Part shown: positions 37,660 to 54,210 of the stretch, piece by piece | Position numbering within the stretch: the first letter of the stretch is position 1 | How the letters are laid out: every line of letters begins with the position of its first letter | Origin: Ascaphus truei | Taxonomy: Eukaryota; Chordata; Amphibia; Anura; Ascaphidae | DNA: 64,000 nucleotides | Assembly: GCA_036426205.1 (NCBI GenBank) | Contig: CM071568.1 | Span: 38,592,818 to 38,656,817, forward strand | Direction of reading: 5' to 3' | Translations under genes and position numbers: made by a program | The notes under the pieces: generated by a model | What the model was told of the DNA's origin: nothing | Database searches by the model: none | The model's input: the letters and a program-made list of their open reading frames with translations, nothing else

Positions 37660-37800
37660 GGCTGGGCAACTCCAGTCCTCAAGGTCCACCAACAGGTTAG
37701 GTTTTCTGGCTATCCCTGCTTCAGCACAGGTGGAGTCACTGATTGAACCACCTGTGCTGAATCAGGGATATCCTGAAAACCGGACCCACCCCTGGAAATT
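37660..37800. mobile_element. Fold-back repeat (AGCACAGGTGGA family), copy 1
   Basis: The arms tccctgcttcagcacaggtg and cacctgtgctgaatcaggga pair, with ggttttctgg/cctgaaaacc further out. A related copy lies at 49,160-49,345. Confidence 0.7.
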
Positions 37801-38329
37801 AAAGGAATGTAAAAGCTGGTAAACAGAGACGAACAAAAGGGTTTGCAAGAGTTGTGATCAACTGAATGGCGGCATTAAGATCTAAACGCAAAAACAACAT
37901 TTGGAGTTACCAGAAAGTTAGTTAAAAAAAAAAAACCCAGAAAACTATAATAGTACTTGAAGTATTCAAAGTTTGCATCTACTAACGTAAGGTAGCAAAT
38001 GCAAACAAAATTGTGTTTTTCATGTTACAAATGGCATGAAAACAATTATGTTTCATAAACAATTAAGACTCTTACTGTACATAGGATCACTTTTATTTAG
38101 TTAATACAGACATTGTAACTGAATGACCGATACGGTGTTCTTTCTACGGTAACTTCTTAAATCTCTCAAAGCCTTAATTGATTCTACAATAGGATTAGCA
38201 GGTTTCTTCCTCTTCTCAAACAAGAGTCACAATAATGCAATGGATTAATGTTATTGCAATGGGAAACCACAAAAATACAACCAAATGCATGTTGTTCTTC
38301 TCTGTTGTTTAAAGCTGCATTCCCTCTTA

Positions 38330-38563
38330 GGCTACGCTTTTAGTGCCGGCGACGCTACCAAAAATCTGGTAGTCACTGTCATTTGATTTTTTCAGCGACG
38401 GTCTCCCCTTGTGGCCAATCAGAGAGCTTCTCCGTCCTTCTGCCTTCCCTTTTTCTGACGTCACTGGCCTTGTAGCCAGCGACGTCGCCTAAACTTAAAT
38501 TACAACTATCGCAATGGTGACGGTGATGTCATCGGTCACGTCGCCGGCACTATAAGCACAGCC
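38330..38563. mobile_element. Harbinger-like MITE
   Basis: Inverted ends ggctacgcttttagtgccgg and ccggcactataagcacagcc, flanked by TTA (38,327-38,329) and TCA (38,564-38,566). The 3-bp duplication and ends match the copy at 42,724. Confidence 0.75.
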
Positions 38564-38846
38564 TCAGCCAAGCGGAAAAACATTTTGTATAGAATTTAAC
38601 CATATAATTTGTTTCCTTAAAACAAATCTAATCATTCTTAGAAAGGAAAAAAAAAAAAAAGGTGTTAGTTTGGCTAAAACCGTATTAATCTGCCAGATTT
38701 ACTCCCCAAAGCATGTCACTGCCATCAATAAACCTAGAGTGATTGTCCCTGTAAGAATAGCATGTACTTTAACGAATTGATGTTCAGTATGGCAGTAATT
38801 AATCACATCACTATGCCTCATTATCAAACCAGTGAGCTAGGATTCA

Positions 38847-41028
<2,182 letters not shown>

Positions 41029-41110
41029 TTCTGCGAACTGCTGGCAATAGAGGTGGTTGTGTGGATTAGTCATTATGAGCTCTTCCAAACAAAAAGCAGC
41101 TTTAGCATAG
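41029..41110 (-). CDS. EMC2: EMC2 coding exon (about residues 171-197)
   Basis: One base completing a split Asp codon, then 27 codons: [27 protein letters not shown]. The acceptor is ctctag and the donor gtgagt. It contains a TPR-like helix pair. Confidence 0.96.
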
Positions 41111-41951
41111 CTAGAGGGAAGAAATAACCCAGAAATTGACACATCAAAAGCCGACTCATATCCAAACTACTGGGGTAAACAAAGAACATCATTATTTTTC
41201 ATTGATTTATTTTGCGTTAAACTTCACAAGGCATGTGATAATGAAGCCCATTTGGACCTATGGAAAAAGTCAACAATCTAATTAGAATGAGTGAACTCTG
41301 CAGAGATTTAAATGGTGAAGAACAGAGGTGTTATATTTAATAAAGAAATGTTAAAGGGAACCGAGTTAATGACATTCTCATGACACTATATTTTGGCTAT
41401 ATATCAATTCACCAAATAGCATTGTGAAATCTAGCTTTGAAAAAGTACAAAATCTTGAAATGTTCAGGCAGATGTTGCTGTATAGATCGTATATTACTTT
41501 AATACTGGCAGGAACTAACTTTGACGTGATTACCTTTTAAAATACATAAATATTTCTTCAAATTTGGAGTAAATGGCTTATATTACCATATGTAGCATCA
41601 TATTGCAACACCGTTTAACACATTTTGTCATATACAGTATATAATGCAATTAACATCCATTATAAGTGTAGGGAGTAACCATCTAAACTTATATTACTAA
41701 TGAATTGCAATTAAACTCATTTAAACATTAGGTTGTAACAACGGTTACAGTACAAATAAATATAGCACTACAAATAAAATATTGGTTATAAGTGTGAGCG
41801 GATAAAGTCTACCACTGCGAGTAAAAAAAAAGTGACAAAAACCACCCATTTTACAGCAAATACAAATTTCACATGGATCCCTACTGGCAAGGAACTTCTT
41901 TAACCCAGGCATGTTGAAATGGACAAGAAGCAAAAAGTGACGAACTGAGTA

Positions 41952-42604
41952 CAGCTCAACCCTGTTATAACGCGATGCAAGCGTAGCTCCCAAGGTTTTT
42001 GTAAGTAATGTGGATTTTCTCTTCTGAACACTGAACACGCGATATACATATATACAGTACCATGCAGATCTTCCTACCATGCTGTTTTCTGCTGCCACCT
42101 GCCCCCTCCCCTCCTCTGCCCCCCATCCCAGGCCAGATCTAGTCTTAGCTGTGCCCTGCAGGGGTGACCAGGGCTGATCATGTCCCAGGTGGCAGGGAGC
42201 TGGATGTCTCTAGCTGCTTCTGTTGTCCACTCCAGGGGTGCGCAAACTTTTCCCCCTGCACAGCCCTGCCTGCTCACCTCCAGGCTCGCGCCCCCTTCCT
42301 CCTCGGTTCCGGCTTCAAATGACGCCATGGCAACGCGACGTCACGTTTCCTCTCTCCCAGCCGGAAGCTGACAGCAGAAGCAGGGAGAGAGCTGCCAGCT
42401 GCTGCTGATTCCCAGATCAGTCCTGCGTGGGGGGACCGCTGCACCGCTGAGTCTGGGACAGCAGGGAGAGTTATCCCAGCTCTCCCCCTCCGGCGGCCGC
42501 GGAAACCCTGAGGGGTGCAATTCGCTCGCGCAAAAACGAGACCCGCTTATAAAGCAACGTGATTCTTTGGACCCCAGGCATTACATTATAACGGGGTTGA
42601 GCTG
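41952..42604. mobile_element. Pogo/Tigger-like non-autonomous DNA transposon
   Basis: Inverted ends CAGCTCAACCCTGTTATAAC and TTATAACGGGGTTGAGCTG, flanked by TA on both sides. The 653-bp interior is CpG-rich and carries another element end (caggggtgcgcaaacttttc). No transposase. A related single end lies at 52,932. Confidence 0.7.
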
Positions 42605-42907
42605 TACTTATTTACATATCATTACCCAGACTCCCTCACTACAGTGGAATCATTGTATGTTAAGAGATAATATGGCGAAGGCAGGTTTGTTGACCTGTCT
42701 GAGACATGCAAATGTGCTCATAAGGCCACAATTATAGTGCTGGTGCGCGGCCGTCTCATCTAAAACAACATATTTTGTCGTGCCAGGATACAGTCGCTCC
42801 GTTGCGCGCACTATGTGCACCTTCAACAGAATGCAGGTATTTGTTTCGGCGTCGCGGGCACTATAATTGCGGCCTAAGTGGTATTTTTATTTGCTGTACA
42901 CTTTACG
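42605..42907. mobile_element. Fold-back MITE family copy 2, interrupted by a Harbinger-like MITE
   Basis: Matches copy 3 at 43.14-43.30 kb on both sides of an insert (catatcattacccag..., then gtggtatttttatttgctgt). The insert is the element at 42,724-42,874. Confidence 0.65.
42724..42874. mobile_element. Harbinger-like MITE with TAA duplication
   Basis: 151 bp, ends ggccacaattatagtgc and gcactataattgcggcc, flanked by TAA at 42,721-42,723 and 42,875-42,877. An uninterrupted related site near 43.27 kb reads gtgctcagaagtggtatttt, which supports the insertion point. Confidence 0.85.
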
Positions 42908-43140
42908 GTGGAGGTCACTTTCTTTTACTCACCCTAACTTTGTGTCTGGTTATACCCACTCCCAGCTTCACTTTGCTTACCCAGTACCCCATCCTCACAC
43001 TGATGAGACCCAAATGTCAAGATAGCGGTCTGTGAATTGGTTTACTGGATATGCACTTCAACCAAGGCGGTGTTGAAAAAGCTGTATAATGTGCCAGGCA
43101 TACGCTTATAGGGGATACATGTCAAAATGGAAAAGAAGTG

Positions 43141-43300
43141 ACGCACTGTGACTACTCATTTACATGTCATTACCCAGCATCCCTGGCTGCAGTGGAAGCA
43201 TTGTATGCTAAGAGATAATGGAAAAATGCACGTTTGTGGACCTGACCTGTCTGAGATGTGAATGTGCTCAGAAGTGGTATTTTTATTTGCTGTAACTTCA
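43141..43300. mobile_element. Fold-back MITE family copy 3
   Basis: Carries catgtcattacccagcatcc, ctgtctgagatgtgaatgtg and gtggtatttttatttgctgt, the inverse of the copy at 28.3 kb. Confidence 0.65.
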
Positions 43301-43956
43301 AAGTCAAACTCAACCTCAAGGGCAAGATGATTACAATTATTTCCTTTAAAATTACTTTCAGCTGGTTCCAAGTCTGACATTTTGAATTGCTTAAAAGGGC
43401 CATTTGTCCTTCAGACTGCTTGGCTGTCTTAAGTTTTCACACACATTTAATTATGGCAGAATTGAACAAGATACTATTTATAAATTGACTACATTATTGC
43501 GTGCTCCTTATGACTTTAGGTAAGGTGAGTGCTTGTCATTGAGAAGACATTAGTTAGGATAATACAGAGCAAAAAATATTTATTTAAAACTTCTGAAATT
43601 ATATGAGCCTGTTAAATGAGCAAATATTCAAGAATTAAATAGAAATAGCAGTGTTAGGCAAGTTGCGATAGTGCAGAGTAAATGAGCAACCCATGTTGAC
43701 ACGAGGTTGAAACATTAAAAAACATCTTCCCCCAAACGTCCCATCCTTGCATTTCGGCAACCGCCAAACCTCAGACAGTAGTCAAAGGAAAACTTCATAA
43801 CCAACTCAAGGACACAGAGGATGGCACAAGACCATGCAACAACACACCACTGCAAACACATATGCCAAAATCCCATAGCCAGTCACAAACAGAACATTCT
43901 ATGTTAAAGGATCATACTGCTGCACATCCAGGAAAGCAGCCCCCCTAGCCACCTTA

Positions 43957-44278
43957 GGCTACGGCCCCAGTCCTCCCTCCTGCACACGCGCCTGGCGGCA
44001 TGGCTTCGCGTTTAGAGACTACAGCTGCGAGCGGCGGTCTGTAGGGGAGCGGGGCCATGAGGGGGCATATCTGCCCTGTAATTGGCTGCGCGCCCATGAC
44101 GTGACCGCGTTGCGGCACAGAAAGACAAAGTTATTGTCTTCCATGCAATGGTACGCGTCACAGCACTTTGTGCGTCCACACACACTCAGCCACTGGGGCT
44201 TGCCCCATAGAGGGCTGCGCTGTGGTGTGTGGCGAGCACGCCATAGCACGCGTCGCCGTGACCACCGTGGACTCAGCC
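43957..44278. mobile_element. Harbinger-like MITE, GC-rich
   Basis: Starts ggctacggccccag after TTA and ends gtggactcagcc before TAA. The ends resemble those of the copy at 10,124. CpG-rich interior with no coding capacity. Confidence 0.6.
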
Positions 44279-47200
44279 TAAGGCGGAGGACTGCCATGAC
44301 TGGGGGTCAAAGCTCTCCCTCACCTTCCAGGGGCTCCTTGGCCGTTCTCCTTTCCGCCGGCGGGAGTGGGGGATGACGCGGGATGGGGAGGAATGGGGGA
44401 GGAGCTGGGGGGGGGGGGGGATGGGATTTAAATCCCAGCCGGTATAAAGTGCGGCCATTCCGCTCCCGGCTAGAAATCTGGTGGCGGTAAGGGCCTAGTT
44501 TAAGGGGGCTTAAATAGACCCGTCAGTGGCAGCAGTTGAGGGGTATGTGCTTGTCCTTGCTAGACTGGGCTCGGGGCTGATAAAGTGACTTCCGGGAGCC
44601 CACTCGTGACAACGGCCGGGTCACGTGGGCCCAGCTAGAGGGTTACAGGGTCAGCGGTTCAAGGACCGTCTGACCTTTCACCCGGTATGCGAGCACTCTG
44701 GCTGGGGACTGGCATTTACTCAATTATTTAATAAAACAAAGCCGCAGCCTTTTATACATCCAGATCCGGACTCTGGCGTTATGTGTATGTGTCTATGTGG
44801 GTACTGGGTAACGAGGGGAGGGGAGCTCCCTCGCAGCCTCCCTGGTCATCTGGTATATATGATTCAATGCAGCTAATGTGACCAAGAATGCTACATTGGT
44901 GAACCCAGCCAATAACTTCAAATGAGAATGAACCTACACAGACACACCATGAAGAAGGTAGATACTACACTCCAGTGGGACACCACTTCTCATAGTCGGA
45001 TCATTCCATAAATCATTTAAAAATCCAAATCCTCAATGGATATTTAAAATCACTCAAGGACAGAAAACATTTGACACTACAAAAAATGATCGTGTGTAAA
45101 AAAATCCCATGTTGGTATAAAGTACTAATTTTTTTAAATGTTTTCTTCATTTGCATCTGTTAATTTTATAACTCAAAACCCTTCTCGCAACCCCCCGCCT
45201 CCACCCTCTACCCCCCTTGGGACTGCTGATGTAGATGTAGGGTTCTACACGTCCTCTTCATTACTCATCATCACCTTCATCCACTTATTGCCCTGTGTTT
45301 ACGATTCCTTTTTCCATTACTTCTCTACATAATCGGCTTTAGATTGTTATCTTATTTGTTACATATTTGTAATACTCATGGAATATTTTGTATATCAGTA
45401 TATCTGACCTGAGGAAGTCAGTAAAGCTCTCATAAGCATGTCTTATAATATCTATTGTTGGTCCAAATTAAACGGCTTTCACCTAATAGTACTCAATTAC
45501 TCTGCAAAATATCCAAGACCTACTCGTTGTAACATAACAAAAATTGCACATTTTTAAAGACATTTGCAGTCTTGAAAACTTGCTTTGTTTTTTCCTCTAA
45601 CACAAGTGAACTTTTGCAATATGTTGGACCTTCTCAGTCGCTTTGTGACTATCCTTGTCCAAAAAATAATAATTCACCCGACTGTGAGCACGATTGAATC
45701 GCTAAAAAAGCGACGTAAGATTTTGAATGTTTTATTGATCTTTATTGAAGGTTTTATTGATCTTTATTGAAGGTGACTCAGGGAGGATATTCATTAAACT
45801 GTGCTGGTGTTGACTGAGGGCACCAGCGCTGTTTAATAAATAACCTTCAAGGTGGTTAAAGTAGGATACTAATACAAATGACTGGAAATTTAGGGTGGCC
45901 AAGTTTCTCTGGGTGCGGCTACATGTGGTCATGGCCAAGGTTTCTTTAAGGAAGAGAAACAAGTGTTTTCCATGACTTCTCCCTTGTGTCCTTCTTGGAT
46001 TCTCACTACTTTAAAAAATACTCTTGCAATGTAAATTTGGTCCTAAACAATAATGTGTTACACAGACATTTCTCCTCCCTTGGGAGGGAATGGAGGGAAA
46101 AGGGAACACATTTTTTTTATGGGGTGGCACATTTTACTGACTGCCTGAGAGGGAACCAACACACTACAAAACCCCAAAAGGCTTTAACAATAGGGATGAA
46201 ACTATGCACAGTTGTTTTTTTGTATTGTATCAATATTCTAGTCCCCAATTAATTAAAGCGTTTACATAATCAACTTGATACGGTCTGCCTCTCGTACGAA
46301 TTACGTCATTTTTTTTTTTAAAACAAAAAATGTTAAGAGAAAGTCTTTCAGAAAACTATGTCCTCACGAAGGCTATGATGGGTGTGTTCAGTAATCACGA
46401 GCTTCACTTTACATTTCCAAAAACACCTTTGTACAGTAATATACATTTATTTTCTATGCTACAGTTTGTTGCTGGTCCCTCTTGGCAGCAAATGGGTTAA
46501 AGTAGTACAAGATGTGGCACTGGTGGTGCACTGTTAACAAGTACGTTTATTTAAATACCCCAAAAGTACATATACACTTGATACCAGACAACAGCAAAAA
46601 TAAATGAGAATCTTATATCAAGTGTCCATGTTTCAGCCTAAATCCAGACCTACATCAGGAGCTTGGCTGGGGATTCAAATATCTATATCACATTTTAAAA
46701 TGCAACAGTGAAATGATACAAGGGCACTTCTTTCTACTCAGAAAAAGACTATCAACAGAACTGGCCAATCAGACTTCAGTCGAAATTCCCCAATGGACTC
46801 AATGCTTTGGTGAATACATAAGTCTTAGTCTTCTGTATAATTACAGAGCCTTGTTAAACTTTCTACAATTACTACTTTTGTCTTCTACTGCCGTAGTTTG
46901 TTTCTTCCTATGAAAGTACCAATTTGATACAGCTTAAAAAGTAAGAGAAATACAATCAAAGGGTTGTGGGAGTGTTTTCCCTTTAATTATACTTTGAAAA
47001 GTACAATCTGCAACTCTGACATTAGTCGACGCAAAACGAAACGCAAGATGGCATTCATGCAAGTCATTTCCATTAAGACCAGGTACATATACCGACAGGA
47101 AAAAAAAGTACATTTGAAGAAATTTGTATTTCTGTACAAAATTATATTCAGACAGTGAGCAAAAAGAACACTTTCTCTGGAGAATTTGGAGCCTTCAGAA

Positions 47201-47861
47201 TAGACACGCCTCAGAAAGAAAGGAAGGAAACAATGTGATAATTTAGGCAGGGAGAACAACTTAAGACAGATAAAATGACGCGCCTTTGCTTTTAAGGGTA
47301 CAATTAATGCTGTGATATTAAAGCTGGTGGCTAATCCTTTCACATTGGGATTTCCTCTTGTCACTACAGCAATAAAACACCTAACAAAAACATTACATAT
47401 CCAATAAGCAGGTCCTATCGCATTCAGAATTCCTGATTGCCTTGGGCTTTGTACCCTGGCAACAAAGAGTCTTGTCTGGATCAAATGACCTTTGTCTGGG
47501 AAAGGGAAGAATTGACTTTTTATAAAGGAACATTCAGTTATGCTGAAGATTAATGGCAAAAACAACGCATGTCATTGTTTTGTTAATGGGAACAATAATG
47601 AAGGTACCGTAAACATGTTTCAAACTGGCAATACATGTTTTTTTTCATTTAATTTATTTTTAAAATTAACAATGAAAACGTTCAAAATTAAAATTTTGTA
47701 ACTAACTATATGCCTAACTTGTTTACACACAGGGGCTATAATTGGAGAGAGGTTTTTTTTTGTAAAACTGAAATGTTTTACCTACCTACAAAGAATATAC
47801 ATTTTAGTTTTTCAAACAACAGAAATCAAATACATTTTTAGTACACCTGCTTAATAACTTA

Positions 47862-48095
<234 letters not shown>

Positions 48096-48181
48096 TGTTC
48101 CAGATACTCATTCAACTCTCGGATGGCCTCAGCATTTCTCCCTTGAGCTTTCCGAATGGCAATCTTTCGCTTTCTTGCTGC
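48096..48181 (-). CDS. EMC2: EMC2 coding exon (about residues 122-150), first on the minus strand
   Basis: AARKRKIAIRKAQGRN, AEAIRELNEYLEQ. The acceptor is catag at 48,182 and the donor gtgagt. It starts in phase 0, which is the phase in which the plus-strand exon at 53,325-53,382 ends (DPTNT then AARKRK in the normal protein). The preceding exons are not upstream on this strand; they lie about 5 kb away in the opposite orientation. Confidence 0.96.
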
Positions 48182-49159
48182 CTATGGGTTGACATTAATA
48201 GTGGATTAGGCTCTCATAATTCCCTAAGGTTTTGTAAAGAAGGTAATTTGACTGTGCAAATTATTATCTCAATGCCAGAGGAATTCCATTGCATGGCCAC
48301 TGTTTGGCCTGAGTATATAAACACACCCTATGATGTCCCATTGACACAATGAAAAGCTCCTCTTGCAATCACATTACGTATGCCTTTCTTTGGATGCAAA
48401 CACTGTATGCATCACTTCATCCAAAGAAGTGACTGGTCACAATCTAGTAATTACAAACCAGCAGGAGCTGCTAATCCGGAGATCCCTTTCACAGTTGTAT
48501 CTCTCCTTCCTGTCATTCCTAGAAATCTCAGTATGCATCTCAGGCAAAGCCATAGCTGGAGATTTCCATACCCCAGAAGTGGAAACGTAGGGGGCTCACC
48601 ACGCTGCCTTTGCTCGACTCCCTCAATAGCTATGCAAAGTATTGAAGGTGCCTTCAGCACTAAACACAATTAAATGATTAGCTCCTCGATTTACAAAAAC
48701 ACTTTCAGCAACACAAATCTTAAGCCAAATGAAAGCATTAGAAAGAATTCAAATATCTAAAAAATATATACGATTTTTCTAAATTCACTTTTCCGATAAT
48801 TTACAAATAAAAAGAATCGGAAAATGGCAGGATATAGACAGAAGGGAGAGGAAAAGATCACACTGTGAGAAGTAATACAAATTACAATTAATATTCAAGT
48901 AGACTTAATCTAATACCGGTACTATTATTGCCTTAAGTCAGAAAAACAAGAAAACATAAGAATGTACCATAAATTACCATAACGTAGTCAGTGTAAATGG
49001 TAAAATACAGGCTTACAAAGAAAGATTATGTATCGGGACGTAAAACACAAAGATTTGTATTTAAAAAGAATGTTACTGCATATTTACCAGGACCGCCCTA
49101 AAATGTTGTTCAGATAAAAGCAAATCTTTCATTTTGTTTCCCAAAAAGCTTTGCATCAA

Positions 49160-49345
49160 ACTCCCCTACAACAGTGGTGCTCAAGCCCCCCCAACAGGTC
49201 AGGTTTTCAGGAAACTGAGCCTCTGAATAAGTCAACTGTGCTGAAGTAGGGACTGATTTAGACACCTGTGCTGAAGCTAGGATATCCTGAAAACCTGACC
49301 TGTTGCGGGGCTTGAGGACTAAAGTTGAGCACGCCTGCCCTGCAA
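49160..49345. mobile_element. Fold-back repeat (AGCACAGGTGGA family), copy 2
   Basis: Outer arms gtgctcaagccccccc and the inverse around cggggcttgag...gagcac, inner arms aacaggtcaggttttcagga and tcctgaaaacctgacctgtt. Related to 37,660-37,800. Confidence 0.75.
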
Positions 49346-50034
49346 CACAAAGCAAAAAAACAAAAAACCCAGAGCACCCTCATTTGTGGTTGTCTGTAAA
49401 GAGGAACCGTATTATGCTTCTATCACATAACGTTCAGCAAATTAAATACATTTGATATATTGTCATTTATGTCAATGGTGATAAATACCACAACAAATTG
49501 GAAATTATATGAATCCTCACTGCTCTGCAGCAGGCGTTTAATAAATAGGTACAGTTGTGTCTCTATTATTTAGAGAGTCTTCTTCGGGAAAGAGTAACAC
49601 CTTAAATTCTGGTGCAAGACAAGGCAAACTATTTAGATTGTTTACGACATTACAGTAGGTAATTATAATTTTAAAATTGTACTTAGCACGGTTTTATTTT
49701 TCTTAGTTAAAAGAAAAAAAAATGGGAATAGGGTTTTGTCAAATTGGGTATTTTAATAAATGGTTGTGTTTGAACATGAAGTGCCACGTGGATGAAATAA
49801 AACTACAGTAACATATGTGATACAGTACATTAATACTTGCAAACTGATGAACTCCCAGTCCATGTCTGAGACATTACTAACAAGCAAGAGAGGGCACAGG
49901 ACAGGGAAGTTACAACTTTGCCAAGAAAAGTCACACATTAATTAATAAAATACGTGTCCAACTTAACTTATTACATTTAGCAACATTAGGAGTTCAATTT
50001 GGGCCTACATGGGACAATACTTATAGAATAGACA

Positions 50035-50530
50035 TTATTCAAGTAAAACAAGAGCTAGGAATTGATTAAAATGTACACTAGATGTCTTAGAAAGATGAGG
50101 GACAGGAAAACATTGGGATTTTGCAATACCATCTTTAGCCCACTGCTGGACAAAGGCCTCTCTAATGATCCTCAAAGCACTACAGTTGCAAGCCTCTTTA
50201 CCACGTTGCTCCAATAAATATACCAAATTCATCCTCCCATCTTACTTTTGGTCATTAGAATTGGTCTTTCTAGAACTCTTGGAATCCAGTCGAATACGAA
50301 GTTTGTCCAACAATAGTAATGTCTTTTGGAGATATAACCAACCAACTGCCATTTTAATTTCTTCTCCCGTGTGATGCTTCCAAACAAATTCATTATTTTT
50401 CCTGTCTTCAGGTAGTACCCAGCAAACTGTACATGTCTTCATAATTAGAGTTGTCTGAAGCTTCCAAATCATCTTTGCATTCAGGGTCAATGTTTTGCAT
50501 CCATACATGAACACAAGCATAAGACAATAG
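50035..50530 (-). mobile_element. RTE-like LINE relic, C-terminal end
   Basis: Minus-strand translation gives MYGCKTLTLNAKMIWKLQT, then with frame changes PKVRWEDEFG, IFIGATW and EAFVQQWAKDG. This is the YGCETW...RGRPKTRW...EAFVQQW ending of RTE-type LINEs. Degraded. Confidence 0.7.
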
Positions 50531-50831
50531 TCCAGGGATAGGCAACCTGCGGCTCTTTCTGCTCCTACTTGCGGCTCTCTGCAGGTTGCCGACCCCCAGC
50601 TGCTGCCTATTGTCCCACGTCGGTGCACGCCGGAAGTGCGTGTCGCAAACTTCCGGTGTGAGCTGATGTCACTGAGCCCGGCGTGGGACAGTACAGGAGA
50701 GAGGCAGACAAGCATCTGGGTAGACTTTGGGCCCGGCAAAAAAAAAAAAAAAAAACCAAGAAAAAAACACCTCCCTTCGACGGCCGCACTACAATATATA
50801 TACATATTATATATACAGACGAGACCACGAG

Positions 50832-51121
50832 TATTCTAAAGCTTGCCTTAAACTAGCCCGGTTACATTTTGGGTATGTGCTGGGTGTAACCTTGCTAGTT
50901 TAAGGCATTTCTGCATTGACTAATGACCCATAGGATTAACACAGCAGGGGTCCCTGGCAGTCCCATTCAGTTTGAATGGGACAGCCAGGGACCCCCGCTG
51001 TTAATCGGATGGGCCATTAATCAATGCAGCAATGCTGGGTATAGTTTAAGGCAAGTTTAAGCATGTATCCAGCATGTACCTGGCTCTTTTTAGCGATTGC
51101 CACTGGTTTGTGTTAGAATAA
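50832..51121. mobile_element. Palindromic fold-back MITE, copy 2
   Basis: Starts tattctaaagcttgcc and ends gtttgtgttagaataac. The central block (tcccattcagtttgaatggg) matches the copy at 6.57 kb in inverse orientation. Confidence 0.8.
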
Positions 51122-51953
51122 CCGTGGGCACTACAGTACACACAACTATATATGGTAGTTCGTAGAGCACCGTGATACTAACGATTCGTTGTACAGCGCT
51201 CTAGTGCAGGCAGCAGCAGAGTACATACCACAGACACCACAATATGTGGGCGTGTGTTCCAGCACGTGATAGTGACGGTGCGTGGTTAGAGCGCTCGAGC
51301 TGAGGTGACAACACAGCAGGTAATGTAAGAGCAGTAACCGTGAAACGGATGTCAGGACGCACCCCTACACACGGAGGCGTTAAATGTCGATTTGCACTAC
51401 CAGACCTACAGGGCCAATAGGAGATGACTAACCAGGGACAGGTTATACCAGAGTGCGGCACTGAGCAACTCTGCGGCTCATTGACACTCCATTAAGAGCC
51501 TTATGACGGTGACATCTGTGACTTCACATTGTAGATGTATCTCCAGCTATCTCTTTGAGATACATTGTAAACCAAGTGCTCTTGTGGTTAAAACACATAT
51601 GGCGTACAAGGAATCCTCTCTGAGAATATACAGGGTATGTGTCCGTTCTTGAATGATAAATAGAAAGCAGCAGCAAAGACGCCCACCGGTGAAGTCACAG
51701 CCATTCAGACTGCAGCACGGGTGCCCCATGCTTTGTGTGTTCTCTGGCAGACAGAACATGTTACATTTGAGGACACTAATGGCAGTATAAAAGGGTTACA
51801 TAGTTACATAGTAGATGAAGAAAGGCAACAAAAAACCCCAGTGAAATATCATCTAATGATATCTCAAAACAGGAAAACATACATTTCTAAAACATAACTA
51901 CCGTTGGGTAGTCAACTCAACAAGAGTAAACAAAGGACAGCACTCAGTGGTAG

Positions 51954-52128
51954 ATGAAAAAAGCTGTGTGTGCTGTGCACGCGCATAGTAAGTGAAACTT
52001 CTTTGACTTTTGTCACAGAAATTGTATTTGTGTTGGTGTTGGTGATGTTTTAATTAAAAATCAAAATACAATCTCAATGACAAAACGCAAATAAATTTGA
52101 CTTAGAATGCGCGTGCTCGGCACACATC
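51954..52128 (+). mobile_element. MITE of the AAGTGAAACTTC family, copy 3 (left arm of inverted pair)
   Basis: Near-complete element of about 165 bp with inverted ends: gtgcacgcgcatagtaagtg at the left and gaatgcgcgtgctcggcac at the right. The first 70 bp (51,954-52,023) match the reverse complement of 57,721-57,792 almost base for base, including the a-rich flank. A GTGTGACTGAGA satellite starts 15 bp inside. Confidence 0.8.
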
Positions 52129-52142
52129 CCCTGTATTAGCTA

Positions 52143-52240
52143 TTTGCACTAAGTGTGAATTCCGCGTGTGACAGTGTGCGTGTGACTGAGACTGTGCGTG
52201 TGACTGAGAGTGTGCGTGTGACTGAGAGTGTGCGTGTGAT
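52143..52240 (+). repeat. 18-bp minisatellite next to the MITE
   Basis: Tandem gtgtgcgtgtgactgaga units, about five. Resembles the reverse complement of the large satellite at 56.1-57.7 kb. Confidence 0.85.
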
Positions 52241-52427
52241 GTTCCACATTGACTAAGTGATGGACAAATTACTTGGTGACTGAAAAACTTGAAATAGGTG
52301 TTCACAGAGTGGGAGAAATTGAGACAGTGGTCTGGGGGCAAAAAGCTGGTGTAATACATTTGACATATCTTAAAATGTAGTAATATACGTAGTTAAGCAG
52401 GTTTGCTTATGTTATGATGAAATTTAA

Positions 52428-53324
<897 letters not shown>

Positions 53325-53382
53325 GTATGATGATGCTCTCCAGATATATGACAGAATATTACAAGAAGATCCAACTAACACA
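53325..53382 (+). CDS. EMC2: EMC2 coding exon (about residues 102-121), on the opposite strand
   Basis: Completes the split Arg codon, then [19 protein letters not shown]. The acceptor is ggaacag and the donor gtaagt, ending in phase 0. The next residues of the protein (AARKRK) are encoded at 48,181 on the minus strand. Confidence 0.95.
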
Positions 53383-54210
53383 GTAAGTTAAATATTGTGC
53401 CTGTAATAGGTAATTTGAGCGAGACTGTCTGAGAGCACAGGTTTGGCAAGCAAAACATTGGTTCAAGTCATGCTCAGTCTTCCAGAGGGAAATGTACTTC
53501 TTTTAATTATTCTTTTTTATTAACTTGGACATACTGTTTTGCTTGCATTTTTAGAACCTTATCCTTAAATACTGCAAGTGTTTCATATGCTCTTAAGTAC
53601 ATGTATAGCCAGTGTTGATCGTAAAAAGAAACTATTTTAGTAACATTTAGGGCAAAAATGCAGGATTAAAATGAGAAAATAAGCAGGCTTATGTTGAATA
53701 TTTTCTATTCCGTTTTGCCATTACAACACAATTACCATAACAGCTACAATAATACAGTGCCAATGGGTGAATCCACCGCTGCTTATAATGTATACTGTAG
53801 GTTGAGTGCCACTTGGAATAATACGTGTGTAAGGACATGATAAATTAGTAACTACAGTGCAGAGATAAACTAGTAGTACAAAAACTTTTTCCAAGTATTG
53901 CCCCGTTGATTGCGGGAGGACTTGGAGTAGCAGGAGGAACTTGTAAGATGTTTCACAATATGAAGATGGTTAAGTACACTTTCAAAAGACAGACTAACTT
54001 GAGCTTCCTCATGCTAGTAAGCACAGCTAAAGTCATCAGACCAAACTTGTTAATCGCTCCCACTGTAGCTCTCCAAGTCTCTCAGCCTAAACAAGCTTTG
54101 AAGTATTATTTATTTATGTTTTAATATATGCAGCATTGTATTACCTTTAAGGAACAGTAATTACCTAAGTTGCCAATAATATATATTTGTCTCACACTAG
54201 AGCCTTTTGA
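53383..54210. other. Unassigned, probably EMC2 intron
   Basis: No feature. The open frame at 53,906-54,124 has no recognised domain. Confidence 0.5.

Larger units (their letters stand above)
48182..51953. other. Sequence across the EMC2 discontinuity
   Basis: Should be EMC2 intron by position. It holds a fold-back repeat, a LINE relic and a palindromic MITE, each annotated. No EMC2 exons 1-2 seen on either strand. Confidence 0.7.

Noticed and set aside
45405..45440. CTGAGGA at 45,410, considered as another hammerhead core
   Set aside because: No GAAA follows at usable distance.
46987..47565. 192-codon minus-strand open frame inside an EMC2 intron
   Set aside because: No recognisable domain, low-complexity hydrophobic runs, and no splice partners. 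Probably chance.
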